64,000 nucleotides of DNA from contig NZ_JAUDRZ010000026.1 in assembly GCF_030380735.1 (NCBI RefSeq), positions 807,370 through 871,369 of the forward strand, given 5' to 3'. The position numbers and the translations under genes were made by a program. The notes below the pieces were generated by a model. It was given only the letters and a program-made list of their open reading frames with translations, was not told the DNA's origin and searched no databases. This stretch comes from Rhizobium sp. S152 (lineage in GTDB: Bacteria > Pseudomonadota > Alphaproteobacteria > Rhizobiales > Rhizobiaceae). Positions 1-8,182 of this stretch are shown in pieces. Numbering within the stretch: the first letter of the stretch is position 1; each line of letters opens with the position of its first letter.

Positions 1-160
1 ACGCCTGCGATCTCTCAAGGCTCTTCACACCAATCGACACATGATCGAACATAAGGCTGTCTCCTGCTCGCTATCGTTACGGAGCACCAACGCTACAGCA
101 TTCCACCTGCTGCGCCACGGCAATTCGAAAGGAAAGAATAGAAGCTTCCAGGACGATTGG

Positions 161-1189
161 TCAGATGCGCGCGGCAAGTTTGGTGTCGGCCTTGATATCC
201 CATGCAAGCTGGAACGATGGACGCGGCGCATCCTGCAGGATCAACTCACCGTTCTCGACATGGCGCGTCGGAATGGCGTGACGGTCAATAGCGCCTTCCA
301 ACGTCATGGCGAGATCGCGCGCAAACACACGATTGCCAATGTGCCACGAGTGTGTCCAGGAACCAGTCTGCGGCTGCGAATTGGGATCGACTGTCTTGAA
401 GTATTCACCGCAATTGACATTGATTGCCTTCGCATTGACGTTCTTCGGAAGTCCCACGCGGCCTACACGTGGCGCCACACCCAGTCGCTTTGCATTCGAC
501 ACGGCGAGCACGGCGTCGAACGGATTGGAGTAATTGGTCAGGCGCATGATGCGCCGGAACATCGGCTGGTTCCAATCGCTGGACAGCGAAAGGCTGTCTG
601 CCGACACGTCGCCGCCGATGAACGCCACCTGTCCGATCCGCCAGTCGCTTTTGAACAAATCGCCCTTCTTGTCGGATTGCGCGAAGGCCTCCATGATCAC
701 ATAGCAGCCGGTCGAATGCCCGAGCAAATGGACGTTGGTCTCACATCCCGCTTTCTGGCTTGTGCTGAGAAGACGTATTCCCTTGGAAACCAATTCGCTT
801 GCGACGGCCGCGGCATCCGATCGGTCCTCAAGGTAGTTCAGCGTTTGGTTGTCGCTTGGCCAATCGAAGGCAACGATTTCGCCATGCCAGCCTTCGGCGC
901 GCATGTCCTTGCGCAACTGTCGAATACGCTTCAGGACGCTCGGAATATCGTTGTTGTAGCCATGGACGAAGACGAGCACGTCTCCGGTCGGCCCGATTGA
1001 GTTTGGATTTTCATCGCCATCGGCCAGTCCCTGAACCTCGGAGACCCAATCCTTTGCGCTGGTGACGATATGCCTCTCATCATAAACGGCAACGTTGGAC
1101 GGAACTTTCAGAAACTTTATCGGGCCCGGCTCCGCAGTAAACTGCGTGCCCTCCCGCTTTCTGGCGCAAACAATATAGTTGTCCGGCAT
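161..1189 (-). CDS. DUF900-like alpha/beta hydrolase
   Basis: This 342-residue protein looks like an alpha/beta hydrolase of the DUF900 type. An oxyanion-side HGYN motif lies at residues 76-79, after the hydrophobic strand VLVFV. A nucleophile elbow GHSTG lies at 157-161, making Ser159 the likely nucleophile, and His280 or His283 in a SWTHSWH stretch could complete the triad. The substrate is unknown. No signal peptide is visible, so it is probably cytoplasmic. It stands alone: the next gene on the same strand ends 127 bp upstream, and that spacer is AT-rich. The 160 bp to the left window edge hold no recognisable gene. The family is fairly sure; the function is not known. Confidence 0.8.
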   Translation of the reverse strand: MPDNYIVCARKREGTQFTAEPGPIKFLKVPSNVAVYDERHIVTSAKDWVSEVQGLADGDENPNSIGPTGDVLVFVHGYNNDIPSVLKRIRQLRKDMRAEGWHGEIVAFDWPSDNQTLNYLEDRSDAAAVASELVSKGIRLLSTSQKAGCETNVHLLGHSTGCYVIMEAFAQSDKKGDLFKSDWRIGQVAFIGGDVSADSLSLSSDWNQPMFRRIMRLTNYSNPFDAVLAVSNAKRLGVAPRVGRVGLPKNVNAKAINVNCGEYFKTVDPNSQPQTGSWTHSWHIGNRVFARDLAMTLEGAIDRHAIPTRHVENGELILQDAPRPSFQLAWDIKADTKLAARI

Positions 1190-1315
1190 GATCCACTCCT
1201 ACCACAACCAATGAAGTTACAGAAAAGCAGAAGATTTACCAAAGAACAACCAAAAATATAAACGCAAATAAAATGCAATCTCCAAACTCATTGACCTGAT
1301 AGGATCAAATTGTAC

Positions 1316-2779
1316 TCAAAGACCTCCTATAAGATCTTTTACCATGTTCATATCCCCGCGAAACAACGCCATCTCCTCCGCCTTTAATCGCTCGTCGGGA
1401 ATACGCAGCAGATAGGAGGGATGGACGGTGACGAACAGCATCCGTCCCTTCCCCATCTTGATCGGTTGCCCCCTGATATCGCCAACCTTGTGCTTGGCAT
1501 CGGTCAGCGCGGCCAGCGCCGTGGCCCCCATGGCGACGATCAGCTTCGGCTTGATAAGTTCGATCTCCAGGTTGAGCCACCAGCGGCAATGCGTGACCTC
1601 GCCCATGTTCGGCCGCTGGTGAATGCGGCGCTTGCCGCGCGGCTCGTATTTGAAGTGTTTCACCGCATTGGTCACATAGACCGACTGCCGGTCGATCCCC
1701 GCTTCGACGATCACCTGGTCGAACACCTTGCCCGCGGGCCCGACGAACGGCCGCCCGGCAATATCCTCCTGATCGCCCGGCTGCTCGCCGACGAACATCA
1801 CCCGCGCATCCTCAGGTCCCTCGCCGAACACAGTCTGCGTCGCCTTTTCGTGCAACGGGCAGCGCGCGCAACCGGCCGCCTCCTCGCGTAGCGACGCCAG
1901 CGTGCCCGCAGGCGCTCTCGGCGCGGCAGGCACACGGCGCGCCGCCTCCTGCAGCCGATCGTGGAACGGCAAGGGCTCGCTCGCCTGGCGTTTCGCCATC
2001 GCTAGCACCTTGCTTTCCGCGTCCGCGATCATGCCGGGAATAAGGTCTGCCTCGGGCAGGTTCTTCCAGTATTTCTTCGGCATCTCCGCCTGCATAGCCT
2101 TCACCTTGAGGCGTGCCGGATTGAAGATATTGGCATAATAGGTCCGCCACAGCTGGTCGGCCGCATCGGTGAGATCCGGTTTCTCGCAAGGATCATGGCT
2201 GACGGTCAGCTTCTCCCCGTCCCACGCAGCCGACGCCTTCGGCGTTGCGATCACCCAGTCCATGTCGTTGAACCGCTTCTGGAAGAATGGCGCCTTACGC
2301 GCGACGATATGGTGGTCCGGCTCGAACCAGGCGAGGAACTTCCGCCGTCCGTTGAGCGAAATTCCGGACCCCACCTCCTTGAAGCGCACGAAAGCCGTCA
2401 TCTTGTGCGCGTCGCGGCGCACGCTCTTGTCCATGGCACGGGCCCGCGCCACGTCCTCGTCCGAGGCGACATCGAGCAAAGACCGATCGCCCTGCAGCCG
2501 CCAGAGCAGTCGGTAGAGCAGATAAAACCGCATTGGATCGCTATGGCAGATCACCGCTTCCGCCAGCCCAATGAAGGCGGGCGGCACCGTCAACGGCTTG
2601 GAAGCATCCAGCGCCGGGAGCTTCGGTAGGATGTCAGGCGCGGCAAACAGATCCGTCTCGCGATGCCGCTCCCGCCAATCGATCTCCTCTGGCGCGACAC
2701 CCGACGCAGCCAGTCGCCGCGCAGCGTCCCGCCACTCGGCCAACTCTCCCCTGCCCTCCAGCAACACGGTAATCATCAC
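1316..2779 (-). CDS. udgX: UdgX-family uracil-DNA glycosylase with N-terminal DUF4130 domain
   Basis: This is a two-domain protein of 487 residues. Residues 1 to about 260 match the DUF4130 type that accompanies radical-SAM DNA-repair proteins. Residues about 290-487 are a family-4-like uracil-DNA glycosylase with GEQPGDQED (331-339), KRRIH (383-387) and HPSYLLR (453-459). KRRIH is the UdgX hallmark; in characterised UdgX proteins its histidine bonds covalently to the uracil-derived site in DNA, here His387. Cys304, Cys307 and Cys398 are candidate iron-sulfur ligands, and no fourth cysteine is obvious. The start is GTG, directly followed by ATG at 2776, and overlaps the stop of the upstream radical-SAM gene (GTGA), so translation is probably coupled. 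Confidence 0.93.
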   Translation of the reverse strand: MMITVLLEGRGELAEWRDAARRLAASGVAPEEIDWRERHRETDLFAAPDILPKLPALDASKPLTVPPAFIGLAEAVICHSDPMRFYLLYRLLWRLQGDRSLLDVASDEDVARARAMDKSVRRDAHKMTAFVRFKEVGSGISLNGRRKFLAWFEPDHHIVARKAPFFQKRFNDMDWVIATPKASAAWDGEKLTVSHDPCEKPDLTDAADQLWRTYYANIFNPARLKVKAMQAEMPKKYWKNLPEADLIPGMIADAESKVLAMAKRQASEPLPFHDRLQEAARRVPAAPRAPAGTLASLREEAAGCARCPLHEKATQTVFGEGPEDARVMFVGEQPGDQEDIAGRPFVGPAGKVFDQVIVEAGIDRQSVYVTNAVKHFKYEPRGKRRIHQRPNMGEVTHCRWWLNLEIELIKPKLIVAMGATALAALTDAKHKVGDIRGQPIKMGKGRMLFVTVHPSYLLRIPDERLKAEEMALFRGDMNMVKDLIGGL

Positions 2780-4008
2780 AGCAACGACAGTTGTTCCGGC
2801 TTCGGCTCGAACATCGCCCTCAGATCCGGCCGGTCGATCAGCCGGCGCGGCGACCAGCCCTCCGCCGAGATGAACGCCTGCACCTTTTTGATCGAGACGC
2901 CAAGCCGCGTCAGATCCTCGATCCTAAGCCGTCTGAAACGGCGCGCCGACAGGATCGACTTCACCGTCTTCGTCCCCAGCCCCGGCACCCTAAGCAGGGT
3001 CTCACGCGGCGCCTTGTTGATGTCGACAGGGAAATCGTTGCGGTTGCCGAGCGCCCAGGCAAGCTTCGGGTCGAGGTTGAGGTCGAGCATGCCGCCCGCC
3101 TGCGTCGAGGTGATCTCGTCGATCCCGAAGCCATAGAAACGGTAGAGCCAGTCCGCCTGATAGAGTCGGTGCTCGCGCATCAACGGCGGCTTGATCAGCG
3201 GCAGGTTCTTCGACGAGTCTGGGATAGGGCTGAAGGCCGAGTAGTAGACGCGCTTCAACCCATAGCTCCCATAGAGCTGTGCGCTGGTGCCGAGGATTGT
3301 CGCGTCGTTCGCGCCATCGGCGCCAACGATCATCTGCGTGCTCTGCCCGCCCGGCACGAAGCGCTTGCGCCGCTTGGTCTGCAATGTCGGCTCGGACGCC
3401 GCCTCGATCTTCAGTCTCAGATCACCCATCGAGCGGCGGATACTGGCCGGCTTCTTCTCCGGCGCCAGCTGCGCGATGCCGCGATCGGTCGGCAGCTCGA
3501 TGTTGAGCGACAGCCTATCGGCATAAAGCCCGGCTTCCTCGATCAGGTGCGGCGACGCCTCGGGAATGGATTTCAGATGGATATAGCCCCGGAAATTATG
3601 CGTGGTGCGCAGCTCGCGCACGATCCGCACCATCTCCTCCATCGTATGGTCGGAGGATTTGATGATCCCTGATGACAGGAACAACCCCTCGATATAGTTG
3701 CGACGATAGAACTCCAGCGTCAGCCACACCACCTCGTCGGGCGTGAAGCGCGCCCGCTCCACATTGCTGGACGAGCGATTGATGCAATAGGCGCAGTCGT
3801 AGATGCAGAAGTTGGTGAGCAGGATCTTCAACAGTGAAATGCATCGCCCATCCGGCGCGTAGGCGTGGCAGATGCCCGCGCCCTCCGTCGAGCCAAGCCC
3901 GCCGCTCTTGCCGGAATCGCGCTTGGTTGTTCCGCTGGAGGCGCAGGAGGCATCATATTTGGCCGCATCCGAAAGAATGGCCAAACGCTCTTCTAGGGAC
4001 TTCTTCAT
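2776..4008 (-). CDS. radical-SAM putative DNA modification/repair protein (UdgX-linked)
   Basis: This 410-residue protein is the radical-SAM partner typically encoded next to UdgX. The cluster motif Cys68-x3-Cys72-x2-Cys75 sits in NFCIYDCAYC, with two further cysteines at 47 and 56. A helix-hairpin-helix DNA-binding segment (VPGLGTKTVKSILSARR) covers about 341-357. The combination suggests that it acts on DNA, but the reaction is not known. An in-frame GTG at 4032 would lengthen it by 8 codons. ATG 4008 is preferred because the LexA box lies just upstream of it and would otherwise fall inside the coding region. It overlaps udgX by 4 bp and forms the first gene of that operon. Confidence 0.92.
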   Translation of the reverse strand: MKKSLEERLAILSDAAKYDASCASSGTTKRDSGKSGGLGSTEGAGICHAYAPDGRCISLLKILLTNFCIYDCAYCINRSSSNVERARFTPDEVVWLTLEFYRRNYIEGLFLSSGIIKSSDHTMEEMVRIVRELRTTHNFRGYIHLKSIPEASPHLIEEAGLYADRLSLNIELPTDRGIAQLAPEKKPASIRRSMGDLRLKIEAASEPTLQTKRRKRFVPGGQSTQMIVGADGANDATILGTSAQLYGSYGLKRVYYSAFSPIPDSSKNLPLIKPPLMREHRLYQADWLYRFYGFGIDEITSTQAGGMLDLNLDPKLAWALGNRNDFPVDINKAPRETLLRVPGLGTKTVKSILSARRFRRLRIEDLTRLGVSIKKVQAFISAEGWSPRRLIDRPDLRAMFEPKPEQLSLL

Positions 4009-4014
4009 ACCAAT

Positions 4015-4029
4015 GTTCACTATATGTTC
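4015..4029 (-). promoter_or_regulatory. LexA (SOS) box
   Basis: The plus strand reads GTTCACTATATGTTC, an exact GTTC-N7-GTTC match, which is the LexA operator known from alphaproteobacteria. On the minus strand it reads GAAC-N7-GAAC and ends 6 bp before the ATG of the radical-SAM gene at 4008. A bound repressor here would block initiation or early elongation. The inference is that the radical-SAM/udgX operon belongs to the SOS regulon. Confidence 0.82.
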
Positions 4030-4258
4030 CACCGCTAACAGTCAAGAAAAGCCCGCTGCAATTGATGTTTTTCAAGTTTGACGCGAAAAGCTGAAAAGCC
4101 TTGCTCGGCTATCCATCGAATTTTCTGGAAATCCGTGAGCGCAATCTGCTATAAATCGGCGAATAGGTTATTGCACGGTTCCGAAGCTCCCCTTCGGGAC
4201 CTGTTTTCTTTTGTGTCGTTGCCAATGTGCGCGGACACAAGGACTAAAGGACAAAGAC

Positions 4259-4735
4259 ATGGTTGATAAGGTACCGATGACGCAGGGTGGTTTCGTGAAG
4301 CTCAACGAAGAGCTGCGCTGGCGCCAGCAGGAAGAGCGCCCGAGAATCATCGAGGCCATCGCCGAAGCGCGCGCCCATGGCGACCTGTCGGAAAATGCCG
4401 AGTACCATGCAGCCAAGGAAGCACAGAGCCACAACGAAGGCCGCATCGGCGAGCTTGAGGACCTGACGGCGCGCGCCGAGGTTATCGATCTCTCGAAGAT
4501 GTCCGGCAGCACGATCAAGTTCGGCGCCAAGGTAAAGCTTGTCGACGAGGACACCGAGGAAGAAAAGACCTACCAGATCGTCGGCGACCAGGAAGCCGAC
4601 GTGAAGCAGGGCCGCATCTCCATCTCCTCCCCGATCGCCCGCGCGCTGATCGGCAAGGAAGTCGGCGATTCGATCGAGGTCAACGCGCCGGGCGGCTCCA
4701 AGGCTTACGAAGTTCTCGCCATCACCTGGGGCTGA
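4259..4735 (+). CDS. greA: transcription elongation factor GreA
   Basis: GreA, 158 residues, the usual length. It enters the RNA polymerase secondary channel and stimulates cleavage of backtracked RNA. The N-terminal coiled coil carries the tip motif GDLSENAEYHAAKE (41-54), with the acidic residues Asp42 and Glu45 that act on the active site. The C-terminal FKBP-like domain ends in EVLAITWG. The start is ATG 4259, with AAAGGAC about 6 bp upstream. The 250 bp between the divergent radical-SAM gene and greA should hold its promoter, but no clear -35/-10 pair was found. The lpsB-type gene follows after 6 bp, so the two may be cotranscribed. Confidence 0.97.
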   Translation: MVDKVPMTQGGFVKLNEELRWRQQEERPRIIEAIAEARAHGDLSENAEYHAAKEAQSHNEGRIGELEDLTARAEVIDLSKMSGSTIKFGAKVKLVDEDTEEEKTYQIVGDQEADVKQGRISISSPIARALIGKEVGDSIEVNAPGGSKAYEVLAITWG

Positions 4736-4741
4736 TATCAG

Positions 4742-5824
4742 GTGGCGGACAGGGACAAGGCTGACATCATCGACATAGATGACGTCGAAATCATCGCTCC
4801 GAATTTCAAGAAGCGGCTTTCCGGCGTCACCTCCACGATCATCCAGTTGATCCCGGTGCAGCGCAGCCTCGGCCAGAAGGTCGCGGCTCTCGGCCCCGGC
4901 CTGCCCCGCACCCTGCCCCATATCCGCTTCCGCGACCTGCCGAAATTGTGGACGCCGCCGCGCGGAAAATCCTTCCGTATCTGGCATGCTCGCCGCAACA
5001 TCGAGATGCTTCCCGCCATCATCATGCGCGACGGCCTGCGCATGCCGCTGAAGATCGTCTTTACCTCCGCCTCGCAGCGCCGCCACACCGGCTGGACCAA
5101 GTGGCTGATCTCGAAGATGGACGCGATCATCGCCACTTCAGGCAAGACGGCCGATTATCTCGAAGTCCCCAACAGCGTCTCACTCCACGGCATCGACACG
5201 AAACGCTTCTCGCCGCCAGCGGACAAGGCCGACGCCAAGCGCGCCTGCGGCCTCGACGCCACGAAGAAGATCGCCGGCTGCTTCGGTCGTGTCCGCCACC
5301 AGAAGGGCACGGATCTCTTCGTTGACAGCATGATCCGCCTCCTCCCCTCGCGGCCGGACTGGATCGCCATCGTCGCCGGCCGCGCGACCTCGCAGCATGT
5401 GGATTTTGAAAGCGGCCTGAAGGCGCGGGTCACCGCCGCCGGCCTTGCCGACCGCATCCTCTTCGTCGGCGAGCACACCAACATCAACGACTGGTACCGC
5501 GCCCTTGATCTCTTCATCGCCCCGCAGCGCTGGGAAGGCTTCGGCCTGACGCCGCTGGAAGCCATGGCGACATCCGTCCCCGTCATCGCCACCGACGTCG
5601 GCGCCTTCCCGGAACTTTTGGTAACAGGCGAAAACGAGACCGGCCTGATCATCCCCCGCGATGACCTCGACGCGATGGTCGAGGCCGCGGGCACGTTCAT
5701 GGATGATGACGCCAGGCGCGAAAAGGCATCCGCCTGCTCACGCGAGCACGCGATCGCCAATTTCAGCATCGAAGGTGAAGCGATGAGCCTCGGCGAAATC
5801 TACCGGACTATGGCTTCCGCTTGA
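4742..5824 (+). CDS. lpsB: LPS core mannosyltransferase LpsB/LpcC type (GT4)
   Basis: A 360-residue GT-B glycosyltransferase of family 4, matching the rhizobial LpcC/LpsB proteins that add mannose to Kdo in the LPS inner core. It opens with DVEIIAPNFKKRLSGVTST, typical of the family. GRVRHQKGTD (182-191) and the E-x7-E motif EGFGLTPLE (Glu265 and Glu273) belong to the nucleotide-sugar domain. It lies 6 bp after greA and starts with GTG. Its last 17 bp overlap the end of the opposite-strand transferase gene. Action would be at the cytoplasmic face of the inner membrane. The sugar assignment comes from the family, not from the sequence itself. Confidence 0.92.
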   Translation: MADRDKADIIDIDDVEIIAPNFKKRLSGVTSTIIQLIPVQRSLGQKVAALGPGLPRTLPHIRFRDLPKLWTPPRGKSFRIWHARRNIEMLPAIIMRDGLRMPLKIVFTSASQRRHTGWTKWLISKMDAIIATSGKTADYLEVPNSVSLHGIDTKRFSPPADKADAKRACGLDATKKIAGCFGRVRHQKGTDLFVDSMIRLLPSRPDWIAIVAGRATSQHVDFESGLKARVTAAGLADRILFVGEHTNINDWYRALDLFIAPQRWEGFGLTPLEAMATSVPVIATDVGAFPELLVTGENETGLIIPRDDLDAMVEAAGTFMDDDARREKASACSREHAIANFSIEGEAMSLGEIYRTMASA

Positions 5825-6830
5825 ACAGCTCGATATAGGCATCGCAGATCGCGTCTTCGGAGAACTGACCGATCAGCGATGCGCGGCCGTTCTCGCCGAG
5901 CGTCGCGGCCAACTGCGGCTGCGCGATGAGCTGGTTGATGGCGCGCGCGAAGCCGGGAACATCGTCGATATCGACGAGCAGACCGTTGTCGCCGTCGCGC
6001 ACGAACCAGAGCGGTCCTTCCGAACGCGACGAAACCACCGCCTTCTTCTGCGCCCACGCCTCGAGAATGACGTTGCCGAGGGGCTCGTGGCTCGACGGCA
6101 TGACGAAGATATCGCAGGCCGCCACGTAGCGACGGGTATCCTTGTGCCAGCCGAGGAAGCGCACGCGGTTTTCGAGTTTGTGCTGGCGCATCGTGGCTTC
6201 CAGCGCCTCGCGCTCCTCGCCGTCACCGGCGATCCAGAGATAGGCGTCCGGCACCGAGGTCATCGCCTCGATCAGCAGGTGGAAGCGCTTGCGCTTGACG
6301 AAGCGACCCATCGTCATGACGATGGGCACACCCTCGGGCGTGTCGACTTCCGCCCGCGAGATCGGCTCGACGAGAGCGGTATCCGTGAAATTGGAAATCA
6401 CCTCGACGCCGCGATCCCAGCCGAGCTGGCGCACATGATCGCCGATGCTGGGCGTGTTGCACACCAGGATATCGGTGTTCTTGAAGTAGCCGAGATGGGT
6501 CGGGTAATCGCCCAGGCGTGAGAGCTTCATGCCGCCCTTGTAGGCGGGCATCAGGCGCGCGCCGCGCGTCGACCAGGAGATGATCGCGTCCGGCTTCTGC
6601 ATCTCCGCCATCATCCGCACGCGGATCGGCAGCAACAGGCGGTCGATGGAGAGGTTTCTGAAGTTGCTTTCAATCACCCGGGAATAGGGCTCGACATCCG
6701 GCTTCCAGCGGCGGTTCCAGCGCATAACGGTTGTCTGATCAACGCCGCGCTTGGCAAGTGCTGCCACCAGATGCACGAAAAACCGCTCCGCGCCGCCGTC
6801 CTTGCCGAAAATATACTGATGAACGCGCAT
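5808..6830 (-). CDS. GT4 glycosyltransferase, LpsE-like
   Basis: A 340-residue GT4 glycosyltransferase. Features are an N-terminal GKDGGAERFFVHL stretch (glycine-rich acceptor loop), TMGRFVKRKRFHLLIEA (173-189) and the E-x7-E motif EPLGNVILE (Glu249 and Glu257). The position opposite lpsB matches the LPS core loci of rhizobia, where lpsE lies next to lpsB, so a role in LPS core extension is likely. Donor and acceptor sugars cannot be read from sequence. It ends inside the last 17 bp of lpsB. The 284 bp upstream is shared with the divergent GT25 gene and must hold both promoters. Confidence 0.87.
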   Translation of the reverse strand: MRVHQYIFGKDGGAERFFVHLVAALAKRGVDQTTVMRWNRRWKPDVEPYSRVIESNFRNLSIDRLLLPIRVRMMAEMQKPDAIISWSTRGARLMPAYKGGMKLSRLGDYPTHLGYFKNTDILVCNTPSIGDHVRQLGWDRGVEVISNFTDTALVEPISRAEVDTPEGVPIVMTMGRFVKRKRFHLLIEAMTSVPDAYLWIAGDGEEREALEATMRQHKLENRVRFLGWHKDTRRYVAACDIFVMPSSHEPLGNVILEAWAQKKAVVSSRSEGPLWFVRDGDNGLLVDIDDVPGFARAINQLIAQPQLAATLGENGRASLIGQFSEDAICDAYIELFKRKP

Positions 6831-7114
6831 TGCCCCGCCCCGATCTGTTCACATCTGCCGTCGCCGATGCCGGCCACTGGCACGCATAGCGGCCTCATCT
6901 ATAGGTTGGGGGCATGGCGAACAAGGCTTGATAGGGCGTTGCCACAGGAATGTTGCAACAAAACCACTGCCGCCAGCGTGGTTTGAGGCGTTGGCGAACC
7001 CGTACGCACCCTCTTCCACCGAGCGCACCTCGCTGTTTGCGGCAGCTGCAATATTGCAAAGATCGGCGCGATCCATCACAAGGAGCCGAATTCTCACCGC
7101 AGGAACGGCAAGAC

Positions 7115-7909
7115 ATGCAATCGCTCGACGTTTACGTCATCAATCTGGATGGCAGCAATGACCGCCTTGAGGCCATCAGCGGGCGTCTTGCGGCCTATGG
7201 CGTGACGTTCAAGCGCGTGTCGGCTTTCGATGGCCGCAAGCTCGATCTCGCAACCGTGGCCGACTACGACGAGAACAGGGCCGAACGCTACATGGGCCGC
7301 AGCCTCGTCGGCGGCGAGATCGGCTGCTACCGCAGCCACCTCGACGCCGCCACCCGCTTTCTGGCGTCCGATGCGCGCTACCTGCTGATCCTCGAGGACG
7401 ACGCGCTGCCGCTCTGCAATCCGGTCGCACTGCTGGAAAAGGCACTCCCCGACCTCGAGAAGATAGACCCCAACTGGCGGCTCATCAACATCGGCAACAA
7501 CAAACTGAAGATTGCAACGCCGCTGGCGAGCTACACCGTTAACGACCACGCCTGCGAGCTCGTGGCCGCGCATTATTTCCCGATGACGACCAGCGCCATC
7601 GTCTGGTCGCGCGAGGGCGCCCGGCTCTTCGTCGAGGGACATCGCAAGATGTTCGCGCCTGTCGACAACTACTTCCGCTACTGGCTGACCCGCTCCGGCC
7701 ACGGCTACAGCTTCTGGCCCGCCCCTGTGACCACGACGGACGCCGCAAGCCAGATCCTCGCCAGCTCAGGCCAGCAGCGAAAGACCAACAAGAGAAAGTG
7801 GTACTACGGGATCACCAAGCAGCGCCGCCTGATGGAAGACAAGCTGATCGCCTTCGTCCACAAGAAGCGGTTCCGCCGCCACATCAAGGCGGCCCGCCGT
7901 CACGGATAA
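7115..7909 (+). CDS. glycosyltransferase family 25 (LPS biosynthesis)
   Basis: A 264-residue GT25 protein, the family of LPS galactosyl- and glucosyltransferases such as LgtB/LpsA. It begins with the family signature VYVINLDGSNDR (7-18). It also carries GGEIGCYRSHLDA (66-78) and a metal-binding EDD at 94-96 within LILEDDALPL. ATG 7115 is chosen because AGGAACGG lies about 8 bp upstream and the family signature follows at once. A longer reading frame exists upstream but looks non-coding. The gene likely belongs to the same LPS core locus as lpsB and the lpsE-like gene. Confidence 0.88.
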   Translation: MQSLDVYVINLDGSNDRLEAISGRLAAYGVTFKRVSAFDGRKLDLATVADYDENRAERYMGRSLVGGEIGCYRSHLDAATRFLASDARYLLILEDDALPLCNPVALLEKALPDLEKIDPNWRLINIGNNKLKIATPLASYTVNDHACELVAAHYFPMTTSAIVWSREGARLFVEGHRKMFAPVDNYFRYWLTRSGHGYSFWPAPVTTTDAASQILASSGQQRKTNKRKWYYGITKQRRLMEDKLIAFVHKKRFRRHIKAARRHG

Positions 7910-8182
7910 CTTCTGCGAGACTTAAGGCGGATTTTTCAAGCCGCCAACACTATTACACTATATTTTGATACCACCTCACCGCACGTCAGATTCTTTCAAT
8001 TTGAAATACACGCAGAGTAAGTAAACGCGCGTATATCTTTTCAATAAAATTATTTTTGGGGGGATTTTCAAACCCCCTGTACAGAATTCGAGTCATAGAC
8101 TACGAATCCATAAAAATCTGCGATTGTTACGTGTTAATACGTTATTTGCTAAATTAATATTACAAAGATGTAGAAAGTAATC
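7910..8182. other. AT-rich intergenic region at the edge of the LPS insert
   Basis: This stretch holds no gene. It is strikingly AT-rich compared with the rest of the window and marks the left edge of an atypical two-gene block. A hairpin with a 5-bp GGGGG/CCCCC stem lies at about 8059-8077, but no T-run follows on either strand, so it is not a clear terminator. A short hairpin GGCGG/CCGCC lies at about 7927-7946, just after the GT25 gene. Confidence 0.6.

Noticed and set aside
41..1000. A 319-codon rightward open frame
   Set aside because: It lies antisense to the DUF900 hydrolase, has no domain or ribosome-binding site, and its composition is that of a shadow of the leftward gene.
6950..7114. 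An N-terminal extension of the GT25 transferase
   Set aside because: The extra residues are Arg/Cys/Pro-rich and unlike the family. ATG 7115 has a ribosome-binding site and starts right at the conserved block.
8058..8078. A GGGGG/CCCCC hairpin as a terminator
   Set aside because: No T-run follows the stem on either strand.
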